The notes under the pieces are model-generated. The model worked only from the letters and a program-made list of their open reading frames with translations. It was not told the origin of the DNA and searched no databases. From Brasenia schreberi (taxonomy: Eukaryota; Streptophyta; Magnoliopsida; Nymphaeales; Cabombaceae), in the NCBI GenBank assembly GCA_036023115.1, contig JAYKKT010000076.1:1612001-1676000 (forward strand): 64,000 nucleotides of DNA, in the 5' to 3' direction. A program made the position numbers and the translations under genes. Positions 1-10,306 of the stretch are shown one piece after another (the stretch's first letter is position 1; each line of letters opens with the position of its first letter).

Positions 1-600
1 GAAGGTGATGTGGGCCATGGATATGGATATTGGATTGGATCTCTGGATCCAAATCCAAATCCAAGTCCACATATGGGTTTGGATTGGGATCTGGATATAT
101 ATGGTCCAGATCCAATCCAAACTGAACTCTGACTCCTTCGAGCTGGGTTCGAAACGGACGATTTGTGTGGGGTCTGACAGCATTAGTACTCCGTCTGCGT
201 TGGGTCTTCGCCAACAGGGTCGTCCGCCTCCGTTTCTGCCTTCCGGAGATGACTTCAAATGATATTTTGATGATAACAGGGTCTTGGACGTTCGAGATCC
301 TGGGGGTGTGAATGTGATACAAGAGTTGCTGTGCCGGGCTCGACGTGTGCTCCGGTTCCGGGCTCTTCTTAGCTCTCTTGGTCTTGTCTTGATCGGGCCA
401 AGCCACTTCGGGGTTTCAAAACATGTTTTAAAAGGGTTTTCAGAAGCCATATTGTATGTTTTTGAAAGATATAGTTTAAAACATATATACAGGGTTGTCT
501 GGAAGGCTCCTGGGTTTACAAACTCAAAAATGGCCCTTTGGGACTGCTTGTACAAAACCAGATTTGTTTAAGGAATTCGTGGGATTTCGGGGTGTTTACA
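1..600 (-). mobile_element. 5' end of a minus-strand Tat LTR (first copy of a duplication)
   Basis: Read on the minus strand, this stretch starts at base 600 with TGTAAACACC, the LTR start seen throughout the window, and runs through the U3 region (GGATCTGGA palindrome, ATCCAA-rich tract) off the left edge. It matches 8521-9120 base for base without indels. It is therefore the duplicated counterpart of the LTR of copy L, not that element's own 3' LTR. No coding function is inferred. Confidence 0.85.
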
Positions 601-1169
601 ACAGCCCCTAAGATATAGTTCTATATATATATATTCAGCTGCATGGGTTTATATTTAAGTCGTGGGTGTTGTCTTTCAATTCTACACTCACACACATTGA
701 GCTTTCGCTCTTACTCCCAAGACCCTAATAAGGGCCATATTGCAATTTAATTTGGGGTTTTTATTCAAGTTGTGTGCGTGGTCTTTCAATTCTACACTCA
801 CACACATTGAGCTTTCGCTCTTACTCTCAAGACCCTAATAAGGGCATATTGCAATTCTATTTGGGTTTTACATTACAAGTCGTGTGAGTTGTCTTTACAT
901 ATATACACAACACCCACACACACATTGGCGACCTTCGGGCCCATATATATATAGTTGTATTTTCCTTCCGCTATGTCTTTAAGATTTGGGTTTTAAGGTT
1001 CAGCTGTGTGAGTAGTCTTTCCATATATACACGACACACACTTACACAATTGAGCCTTTCCACTCTTAAGATATAGCCATATTTCCCTTTTGCAATTTCC
1101 CTTTTGCAATTTACATTACGCAATTTCCCTTAAGCATTGTCTTTCAATTTCGGGTTTTCTCTTGGAGTT
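601..1169 (+). mobile_element. Plus-strand LTR fragment (U5 repeat region), duplicate of 9121-9689
   Basis: Plus-orientation LTR sequence starting at the conserved 'cagcccctaa' segment and carrying the cacacattgag / gctctta repeat units of U5. It stops abruptly at 1169, where the next bases match the minus-strand 3' untranslated region of a Tat element. The equivalent copy at 9121 continues into a normal LTR end, so 1169/1170 is a rearrangement junction. The junction has short GTT microhomology. Confidence 0.85.
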
Positions 1170-1672
1170 TTAAGGCATAGAAGGCGGAAAACTGCTCTTT
1201 TTGAGCTTTTTGGCCTTTTTTTCCTTTTTTTCATAGAGGGTCTCCCTTTGGGAGTATTTTTTCTTTAATCCCTCTTTTTCATAAGAGAATCGATTTTTCT
1301 TTTTGAAGTCTGGTTTCTTTCTTTTGGAAAGAGACTTTAAATGGGAAATTCCCTTTTGATTTGGGCCTTTGTTTTCCTTTTGGATGGAGAAGAGAAGAGG
1401 GGAGGACTTATCCCAAGCCTACACTCGATCCATTCCAGATCAGCCTATTTAGAAATAGCACGTACTACTTGCAAGTATCTTGCTATGTTGAACTAGGCCT
1501 TTCTTTGTAAGAAGAAGGATTTTGAAATGTAGCCACGATTTTGAAAACTCCACTCTTTCACAAGTGCGAATTCTCTTACTTAGGGTCACACGAGTTGCCT
1601 TTGCACCTTATTCACATGTCTCAGGGCAGCTATCCCTATAAGATTTTCGAAAACTGGAATTTAATCCAGATC
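1170..1672 (-). other. 3' untranslated region of copy L (truncated)
   Basis: Non-coding sequence downstream of the integrase stop on the minus strand. It matches the UTRs at 20031-21200 and 34567-35695 but covers only the first half or so. It holds A/T-rich runs and the 'aaaaagctcaaaaagagcag' type segment. No gene is seen. The distal half with the hairpin and the polypurine tract is missing because of the junction at 1169/1170. Confidence 0.75.
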
Positions 1673-4600
1673 CTACACATGATACTTCTTTAAGTATTGA
1701 ATATTGATAGGATCTGCTAAATTCTTACCTTCTACATCGATCAACCAATACGAATTGTTCGTAGTGGTTGCTCATACAACATAGGGTCCATCCCAGTTGG
1801 GGCGCCACTTGCCTAGAGGGTGTGGGCCACGATGGTGGATGGTTTTCAAGACCAGATCTCCCACTTCAAAGTGGCGAGGTCTCATGTGTTTGCTATAATG
1901 TCGGGCTATCCTTTGCCGGTATGCGCGAGCATGATCCATGGCAAGGAGTCGCCTCTCATCTAGCAAATCTAGTTCGGCCATCCTAGCATGCTGAAGCGTC
2001 TCTAGGGGGAGGTCGAGTGCAATGGATGTATGGAATGAATGCAGTTGGGTATGAATGGGAAGAATGGCGTTTGTGCCATAGACCAACTCGAATGGTGTAG
2101 CGTTCGTGGGAGTCCGGATGGAAGTCCTATAAGCCCATAAGGCTTCATCCAGCTTCTCGTGCCACATCCTACCCTTCTCTAAGGTTTTCTCAATGATACC
2201 AATGAGAGTCTTGTTTGTAGCTTCGGCTTGGCCGTTGCCTTGAGGGTAGTAGGGCGAGGAGAAGTGGTGAGTTATGCCATACGTGTTGCACAACTTGACC
2301 ATCCGCTCATTCTTGAATGGGGTACCATTATCAGACACAAGGTCTCGTGGAACTCCAAATCGAGCCAAGATATTCCTCCGGATGAAAGCCACCACATGTT
2401 GCCCCATTACATTCGTTAGGGAAATGGCTTCCACCCACTTTGAGAAATACTCCGTGGCTGCTAAAATAAAACGATGCCCATTCGAGGCCTTTGGAAATAT
2501 TGGGCCTACAATGTCAAACGCCCACATGGTAAATGGCCAGGGGCTGACCACGGAATGCAATGCAGATGAAGGGATATGAATGGCGTGCCCATGCACTTGA
2601 CATGGATGACACTTCCTAACATGATCGTGACAATCCTTTTTCAGGGTGGACCAAAAATAACCCCCTCTAAGTATTTTCATTGCCATCATGTTGGCATTAA
2701 CATGACCTCGACATTCTCCATCGTGGAACTCGTGCATCACTATCCTAGCCTCCTCTAGGTCGATACACCTAAGCAGAATGCCGGTAAAACTCTTTTTGTA
2801 TAAGACCCCACCCAGAATGGTGTATCGGGTCGAAATCTTACGAATGAATGCCTTATCTTTGGATGTGGCATCCTCGGTGAATCCCCCATTTTCTAAAAAT
2901 TGTTTTATGTTATAGAACCAGGGTTTTTCAACAAACTCTGGGTTGTTTTGGCAAATATCCAAGTCGTGTGTGGATGGATGGGGCGCATGCCATATTTCCA
3001 AGGATCTGGTCCCTGAAATGGGATCGACCTTCAGGGCTGAGCCCAAGGAAGAGAGGGCATCGGCGATGCCATTGTCCTCTCTTCCTACGTGTGTGAGCTT
3101 ACATGATTGGAAGGTTTGGACCAATCGAGTGGCCAACTCGTGATATGGAAGTAGTTTCTCATTACGTACTTGCCAAACTTTTAAAACCTGGTTTATGACA
3201 AGGAGCGAATCTCCAAAGACCTCGATGCATGATGCCCCTAGAGTTTTCGAAATCCTTAAGCCTTGTATGAGTGCTTCATACTCAGCTACGTTGTTGGAAC
3301 ATTCGAAATCTAAGCGGACTGCTATGGGAATCTCGCCCTTTTCAGGGGAGATTAGGATGATCTCGGCACCAGCCCCTCGTTGGTTTCGTGCCCCGTCGAA
3401 GTGCATCTTCCACACTTAGTTTTTGAAAGAATTTGCCAAAATGTGGTTTTGAAAATGGTTTTGCAATATGCCTTCATCAGGCATTTCAACGAGAGTGGGA
3501 TATGCGTCCTCTAAGGGGAATTCAGCCACGTAATCTGCTTGGGCTTGCCCCTTAATAGAGATCTGGTGATGGTATTTCAGATGATACTCCATTAGAAGGA
3601 GTTGCCATTTGCCAAATCTACCCGTGAGAATGGGTTTTTCGAATAAGTGCTTGATTGGATCAAGCTTGGACACTATCCAGATCTCATGATCTAGGAAATA
3701 GTGTCTGAACTTTTGGCAGGCCCAGACTAGGGCCAAGCGCGTCTTCTCCATGGCTTGATAATTTCGTTCATAAGCCAAGAGAGTTTTCAAAATATAGTAG
3801 ATGGCATACTCCTTATGGGTGTCATCCTCTTATTGAGCCAACAGGGCTCCTAAAGCATTCACATGCACGGAGATGTATAATAAAAGCGGTTTTCCTTGTT
3901 TTGGAGGATTCAAAACGGGGGGATTAACCAAGTATGCCTTTAGTCTCTCGAAGGACTTTTGGCATTCGTCATCCCATAAGAATTTCGTACCTTTCCTTAA
4001 CAGTTTGTTGAAGGGTTCGCATCTAGTTGCCAGATTCGATATGAATCGGCGCACAGATTGTAATCGACCCTGGAGGCTACGGACTTGGGTGAGATTGGAG
4101 CGTGGAGTCATGTCTATGATGGCTCGACACTTAGAGGGGTCGACTTCTATTCCCCTTTGGCTCACCATAAAACCTAGAAGCTTCCCTGATTCTACCCCGA
4201 ACACACATTTTTGAGGGTTTAGCTTTACTTTGTAAAGTCTAAGCCTTTCGAAAATCTTTTGTAAACATTCGATATGAGTGCATCGGGTTTTGGATTTTGC
4301 CAAGAGATCATCTACATACACTTCTACAAGCTCGTGAATTTGATCATGGAAGATCGTGTTCATGGCTCGTTGGTATGTTGCGCCGGCATTTTTCAAACCA
4401 AAGGGCATGACTGTATAGCAGTACGTGCCCCATGGGGTTGTGAAGGCGGTCTTACCCTGATCTCGTGGGCTTAGTTTGATTTGATTATAGCCTGAATAGC
4501 CATCCATGAATGAAAACATTTCATGATTTGCAGTACTATCGACTATCAAATCTATGTTTGGTAAAGGATAATTATCCTTTGGAGTGGCTTTATTCAGGTT

Positions 4601-5449
4601 TCTGAAATCGATGCATATTCGAATTTTTCCATTGGTTTTTCGAACTACAACGATATTTGACAACCAATCAGAATACGCAATGGGTTTTATAAATCCGGCT
4701 TTTAGCAGATCTTCTAAACCCTCTTTGACTTGCGTGTGTACATTCGGGTGTATTTTCCTAAGCTTCTGCTTTATGGGTTTTACACCTGTATCTAAGAGAA
4801 GACGATGCTCGACTATGCTGGGATCTATGCCCGGCATGTCTTCATACGTCCATGCAAACACATCTAAATAGGTTCGTTGAAATGCAATGAATGCTAACTT
4901 TTCAGTTTCATGCAAGCATGCGCCTATTTTGATGGTTTTGGGATTGGAATCATCCCCTAGGTTCACCTCTACGAAATCTCCTCCTACTGATTGGGAAGGT
5001 CTTTCAAAATCGAGAATTCTATGAAATTCTGGGAGCTCAGAAGTGGGATCTTCCTCAAGGGGATCCACTTCTGGGCTTTGATCATTCTCGTGGGCTATAG
5101 ACCCGAGGGAACTTGATGCGTGGTTTTCAAAATAACCTGGTTTTGTACTTGGATTTTCAAGTGACTTCGAAATTTTTGGTCTTGCTATGCAGACGACGCT
5201 TCTTTCGAAATCCTTTTCTTTTGCCAAAGTCTTACCAGGAGCAGCTATGTACAAAATCTTTTTGGTATTTTCCAAATTTTTGATTTTTTTGGGTTTTTGT
5301 AAAACAAGAACTTTGGGAACTATACAAAGCACTCTTTTTTCGAGTTTTTGTTTTTCCATTGTTTTTGGTTTTTCTTGTTTTTCGATTTTTTTTGATTTTA
5401 AGTTTTCAAATGTTTTTGGTATTTTTAGAAAAAGGGATCTTCCGTCATA
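1673..5449 (-). pseudogene. pol: Copy L pol: RT, RNase H, archaeal-type RNase H, integrase (broken)
   Basis: From 5359 the frame reads a lysine-rich linker, then RT with YVDD near 4310, an RNase H following RT, a second RNase H (MHFDGARNQRG near 3410, GDSLL and GREDNGIADA downstream), and integrase with an H/C zinc-binding region, WAFDIVGP, SDNGTPF and NGQAEATNKTL. The dual RNase H arrangement is typical of Tat elements. The frame is interrupted by stops at 3830-3832 (TAC to TAA in QYEDD), 3416-3418 and 1772-1774, all in one reading frame, with no indel needed. The start next to the splice acceptor lacks one G compared with other copies and meets an early stop. A functional polyprotein cannot be made from this copy. 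Confidence 0.9.
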
Positions 5450-6005
5450 CTACAAAGGGAAAACACTACGGGTTAGACTCGGAATAGGAGGTCTAAATCG
5501 TAGGTCTCTTCTAAGACAGGCTTTGGGGCACCCTTGACCCAGGTGGTCACAGGGGGTGGCTCCGGCGGTATTCGGGGAGTATAGCCGATCCCATATCGGC
5601 TTGGGTTGGCCCTAGGAAGGATGGGCTCTAGGAGACCCTGGTTTTGTGCCCCTAGACTTTTGTAGGGCGTGTAGCCCATGTTCAACAACATGTTCCACGA
5701 CCTTTTGTTTTTTGAAAAGATGGGATATAAGTCGTGGTCCTGGAACATGCTATCGTCCATATTAGGCTCGTATGGCCTTTTGTCCAGGGGTTTTGGAAAT
5801 AGGGAACGTTTGGGTTTTCCTAGGAGGATTAGAGTTGGGAGGGGGCCTGCTTTGGGCGGCCCCTTCACATATACAACCTTCCTAGGGTTGTTCAACACGA
5901 GCCGAGGTGGCTCAACCATAATTTGCCCCAGGTTAGCCTCATGGGCCTGGGAGCTCGATAAACAAGGGGAGTTTATGATCCCCTGAAGCTGTGGGTGACT
6001 CTCAC
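5450..6005 (-). other. Candidate intron between protease and RT in copy L
   Basis: On the minus strand a donor CTAG|GTGAGAGT lies at 6005. The other end has CTAAC, a short pyrimidine run and TTTGTAG at 5450. The 556-bp length equals that of copies A, C and I. One G is missing just after the acceptor, so splicing in this copy would not restore the pol frame. The upstream part of the segment is also coding in the unspliced frame (G-patch-like region). Confidence 0.5.
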
Positions 6006-7045
6006 CTAGGATCACTACGACCTGGTCCCTAAAAGGGATCTTAACACACCTGTGGAAGGTGGATGGCACAGCGCACAAGCTGTGTATCCAGGGCCTTCCC
6101 AGCAACAGGTTATAATGGGGGTGGATGTCCAAGACATGGAACACCCCCGTGTGTTCGATCCCTCCCGTTTCCATTGGGAGTTCGATGGATCCTAAAGGCC
6201 TAGACGCATTCCCATCATATCCAGTGATAACGATGGGGCTTGGGTTCACTGAAGTCAAGGTGACTCCGATTTTGTACGCCACATGAAGTGGAAGGATGTT
6301 GAGCCCTCCTCCACCATCGACTAGGCACCTGTCCAGAGAGTGGTTGTTTAGAACCACCTCAATATGCAGGGCCTGGTTATGGGTTTCGTAGGGTCTATCT
6401 ACATCATCTTCCGAAAAGGTGATGGGCGATTTTGCTCCTAATAAAGCCACTTGGGCAGACAAGGATTCCGGACTTATGTTCGAATCAACCTTGGCCCTTT
6501 CTAGAATTTTCTCTAATACAAGTCTATGCCTAGGCGAGGTTTTGATAAGCTCTAGGATAGACATGTGAATAGGAATCTTTGAAAGGTGGTTTTCGAAATC
6601 ATAAGGATTTAGGATGACTTTGTCCTTATCTGCTTTTGGCAGACCACTAGGGATACATGCTTTTGAGGGGCCAGGCACACTGACCACCTTTTGAGCACCT
6701 TGAAGGTGCGGGGGTTGGTAGATCCTCCCGGATCTAGTGACTTCCCCCACGACCAGCCTAGGGTTCGCGCTAAACTTGGCTCTAAGGATGAGCTGAGGAG
6801 AACCTTGGATTTTCAAAACCTGTTTTACCGGGGTTTCCACTTTTGGTGGTCCCCGAATGACGACTTGGGCGGGCCTCTTGTATAATACAAGGATGGGCGC
6901 ACAAGTAGGTTGACCAGGTTCTGGCTTTTGCGCTAGTTCCTTGGAAATGGTGAGGGTACATACCTCCTTTCCTTTCCCACTGCCACTGGCGTGTTTGGGA
7001 AAGGGTTCTTTGAAGATAGCTTGAGGTGGCTCAGGTTCCGCAGTG
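5473..7045 (-). pseudogene. gag-pro: Copy L gag C-terminus and protease, fused to LTR
   Basis: A 540-codon open frame (5473-7095) whose first 17 or so codons are LTR-derived. True gag sequence starts at about 7045 with the segment following the zinc knuckle, so about 434 N-terminal codons, including the gag core and knuckle, are gone. It contains the protease (DRCLVDGGGGLNILP, LLLGRPWIHS) and the G-patch-like NMGYTPYKSLGAQNQG. The protease frame is undamaged. Loss of the capsid part makes it non-autonomous. The fusion joint shares CAC on both sides. Confidence 0.88.
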
Positions 7046-9120
7046 TGTTCAAAATCGTGCACGACTAAGAGAGTGCATGTGTGTGGTTGTGCCAAGCCAC
7101 GTTATTACAAGCGGGGGGAGACTATGCTCCGTTATTACAACCCCGTATCAAATTGAATCTCAAGCAAGTGTACAACTAAAGACCGAGTTTAGACACTTAC
7201 GAGTAGCTGGTCCGTAGAGGTCTTGCTTGAGCGTGGGCTTGGCCTTGGGCTGCAAACGGGAGCTCCGCAAAGGTAGGTGATCAAGGGTGCTGGCCGGCTG
7301 CAAGTGGGGCGCAGGATAGGCGCTTCGAAAATGGCCGGTGGCAAGTAGATGGCGCCTCCAAGTAGGGGGGGGTTCAAAGTGGCTGAATGAGTGGGTTCTT
7401 AGGGTCACTAGGGGAGTTAAGAGTTTAGGGAAACTGGACCTAAAAGGTGAGCTGGTGGGAAGGCCGAATAGGACACCTAGGGGAAGGCCGAATGGGACAC
7501 CTAGGGGAAGGCCGAATGGGAAAGGATGGCTAGGTAGTGGCCGGCAGTTTGGGCTATGCTGGGTTCGGCTAGGTTAAAGTGGTGGTGGCAAAAGGGCTGA
7601 GATGAAGGTAGGATGGGTGGCTAAGAGTGGAGAGGTGGTAGAGAGGGGCTTTGAGGGAGTTTGGGGTACTTACCGAATGGGGAGAGGTGGCGGATGAAGT
7701 GGGAAGCAGGCGGGCAGGTGGCTGTTGGCTGGTTCGGTTGGGTGGAGGTGATGGCGTCCGGCTGAGGGATGGTGGTGGTGGATGGAAGAGGGAAGGTGGC
7801 GGAGCAGGTGGCGGCTGGTGGAGGTGATGGCGTCCGACTGAGTGAGAGATGGGAGAAGGAGAGGGCCCGACTGGGTGAGATGGTGGTTCCCACTTGGAAA
7901 ACCCGCCCACAAGGAGGGGGGTTTAAATAGGGGATGGGTAGGTCGGTTAGGGCTGGGCTGAGGGTAGTGGTTAGGTGGTTTAGGTAGGGTGGTATGTAGA
8001 TAAGGTGGGCTGGAAGGGGTTGGGCCAGATATTTTAAAACTAGGGGTTTGGGTAAATCGTGGGCTAAGGGTGGTTTAGGGGTTTAGGGCTAGGTTAGGTG
8101 GTTGGGTTTTAGGGTGAGGTTTAGTGAGCTAGGTTAGGTGATTAGGTTGGGTTTAGGCTAGGATTAGGAAAATTAATCTAGGTTTAGGGAAGGATTAGGG
8201 AAGTGGGTTAGGTGATTAGGTTCAGATTAGGGGTGGATTAGGGGTTTAGGCTAGGATTAGGCATTTTGGGTTAGGTTTAGGTGAGGGAGCTCCCTTAGCA
8301 TGGCCCATAGACCTTGATCACCCCATGTTGGTGCAGCCCTAGGTTAGGTTTTAGCTAATTACAAGCTTAAACCCACTCAATTAGGCTAACCCACATGATT
8401 AAACCCAAACTTGACACACAAGTCAAGCTTAATACAACACTCTTGATATTTTTCACCCCCACTCTCTCTCATGCCCAATATCCCACGTGAATTTCAAGTG
8501 GGCCCCACCTCCATTTATGAGAAGGTGATGTGGGCCATGGATATGGATATTGGATTGGATCTTTGGATCCAAATCCAAATCCAAGTCCACACATGGGTTT
8601 GGATTGGGATCTGGATATATATGGTCCAGATCCAATCCAAATTGAACTCTGACTCCTTCGAGCTGGGTTCGAAACGGACGATTTGTGCAGGGTCTGACAG
8701 CATTAGTACTCCGTCTGCGTTGGGTCTTCGCCAACAGGGTCGTCCGCCTCCGTTTCTGCCTTCCGGAGATGACTTCAAATGATATTTTGATGATAACAGG
8801 GTCTTGGACATTCGAGATCCTGGGGGTGTGAATGTGATACAAGAGTTGCTGTGCCGGGCTCGACGTGTGCTCCGGTTCCGGGCTCTTCTTAGCTCTCCTG
8901 GTCCTGTCTTGATCGGGCCAAGCCACTTCGGGGTTTCAAAACATGTTTTAAAAGGGTTTTCAGAAGCCATATTGTATGTTTTTGAAAGATATAGTTTAAA
9001 ACATATATACAGGGTTGTCTGGAAGGCTCCTGGGTTTACAAACTCAAAAATGGCCCTTTGGGGCTGCTTGTACAAAACCAGATTTGTTTAAGGAATTCGT
9101 GGGATTTCGGGGTGTTTACA
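7043..9120 (-). mobile_element. 5' LTR of copy L, 3' third deleted
   Basis: Minus-strand LTR from 9120 (TGTAAACACC) to about 7043, covering U3, the C/T-rich cctaaccc tract, the promoter, the conserved TTGTAATAACG repeats and the start of U5. Compared with the full 3317-bp LTR at 57361-60677, about the last 1.2 kb (tandem U5 repeats, terminal TACA) is missing. The LTR runs directly into gag codons. It borders plus-strand LTR sequence at 9121. Confidence 0.88.
7922..7929 (-). promoter_or_regulatory. LTR TATA box (copy L)
   Basis: TATTTAAA on the minus strand inside the LTR, followed by a C-run and the CGGGTTTTCC segment. It sits at the same LTR position as the TATA motifs of the other copies. 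Expected start of transcription is about 30 bp downstream. A splice-donor-like CG|GTAAGTAC lies at 7673. Confidence 0.6.
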
Positions 9121-10167
9121 ACAGCCCCTAAGATATAGTTCTATATATATATATTCAGCTGCGTGGGTTTATATTTAAGTCGTGGGTGTTGTCTTTCAAT
9201 TCTACACTCACACACATTGAGCTTTCGCTCTTACTCCCAAGACCCTAATAAGGGCCATATTGCAATTTAATTTGGGGTTTTTATTCAAGTTGTGTGCGTG
9301 GTCTTTCAATTCTACACTCACACACATTGAGCTTTCGCTCTTACTCTCAAGACCCTAATAAGGGCATATTGCAATTCTATTTGGGTTTTACATTACAAGT
9401 CGTGTGAGTTGTCTTTACATATATACACAACACCCACACACACGTTGGCGACCTTCGGGCCCATATATATATAGTTGTATTTTCCTTCCGCTATGTCTTT
9501 AAGATTTGGGTTTTAAGGTTCAGCTGTGTGAGTAGTCTTTCCATATATACACGACACACACTTACACAATTGAGCCTTTCCACTCTTAAGATATAGCCAT
9601 ATTTCCCTTTTGCAATTTCCCTTTTGCAATTTACATTACGCAATTTCCCTTAAGCATTGTCTTTCAATTTCGGGTTTTCCCTTGGAGTTGTGTGAGTTTG
9701 GATTGCATATTCACCATACCACGAGTTAGGATGCATATTGCATCAAAGCAAACCCCATACTCTTGTGCAAAAATTGCCCAACTTAGGTCACTTGCGCACA
9801 CACGTAGTTGGCCTAAACAACATAAAATTGAAAGACATAGGCACGTGGAAATCCCACGTAAAATAAAATTTGCAATCATACAAACAAAACCCAACTCAAA
9901 CACTTCGTGTATTTTCAAAGAGGTTACTTGTTTAAAAATGACTTTTGCCAAGCGTACAAACTGACCCTTGCGCATCGGTACAAGAAGGTCTGCGACGAAA
10001 AGAGCTCACTTGCTCACAGTCGCCCCAAAAGAGTCAGATTTTCAAAACTTACTTCGCTAGCTTGAGTAAGCTAGCTGGCACGCCCTCTTTTTATAAAAAC
10101 GACTTAGACACACGAAAAGGTTCACTTCGGGCCTAAGAATTAGAAGTGAGAATTTTCTGTGTCTACA
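9121..10167 (+). mobile_element. 3' part of the 5' LTR of copy I
   Basis: Plus-strand LTR sequence from 'acagcccctaag' to the terminal TCTACA at 10167, directly before a primer-binding site. It contains the U5 tandem units, a GCAATTT/TTCCCTT-rich segment, the gactgaccc hairpin region near 9960 and the palindrome at about 10057. The upstream two thirds of the LTR is separated from it by copy L. The 9121-9689 part is the portion duplicated at 601-1169. Confidence 0.88.
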
Positions 10168-10171
10168 GGAT

Positions 10172-10189
10172 TGGCACGCCCGATGGGAC
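10172..10189 (+). other. Primer-binding site of copy I
   Basis: TGGCACGCCCGATGGGAC, four bases after the LTR end. It starts with TGG, as expected for pairing with a tRNA CCA end, and differs from the other copies (CCGGTGGGAC) by one G-to-A change. I do not assign the tRNA. Confidence 0.8.
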
Positions 10190-10306
10190 CTGGGCCTTGT
10201 GCAAAGTCAATTCATATAGAAAAACCTTACGAAAAATTTTCAAAGAAAGTGTTTTTAACTTTGTTTGTTGCATTTCATACTTAGGATTTTTGAAAGCATT
10301 TGAAGC

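Larger units (their letters stand above)
1170..9120 (-). mobile_element. Copy L: deleted Ty3/gypsy Tat element, minus strand
   Basis: Minus-strand element read from 9120 down to 1170: LTR (partial), gag (C-terminal part), protease, RT, RNase H, archaeal-type RNase H, integrase and 3' UTR. It sits in the plus-strand 5' LTR of copy I, whose sequence resumes at 9121. One internal deletion fused the LTR to gag, removing the primer-binding site. Pol has at least three stops. The 3' UTR is cut at 1170, so the 3' LTR is not attached here. The copy is defective. Confidence 0.85.
1170..9689. repeat. Second copy of an inferred 8520-bp tandem duplication
   Basis: Bases 1-1169 equal bases 8521-9689 at a fixed offset of 8520, with 12 differences and no gaps. 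The sequence after 1169 jumps back to the minus-strand 3' UTR of copy L. A tandem duplication of 1170-9689 explains both facts at once. The first copy would lie mostly to the left of the window. All 12 differences are transitions. An assembly artefact is the main alternative, but about 1 percent divergence between copies argues against a simple collapse or duplication error. Confidence 0.7.

Noticed and set aside
284..571. Short open frames on the plus strand of minus LTRs (95 aa at 284 and 8804)
   Set aside because: They are the reverse strand of LTR U3, differ only by the duplication, and show no domain or coding signature.
1768..3419. Plus-strand open frames between 1768 and 3419
   Set aside because: They are shadows of the minus-strand integrase and RNase H of copy L, whose protein motifs are clear.
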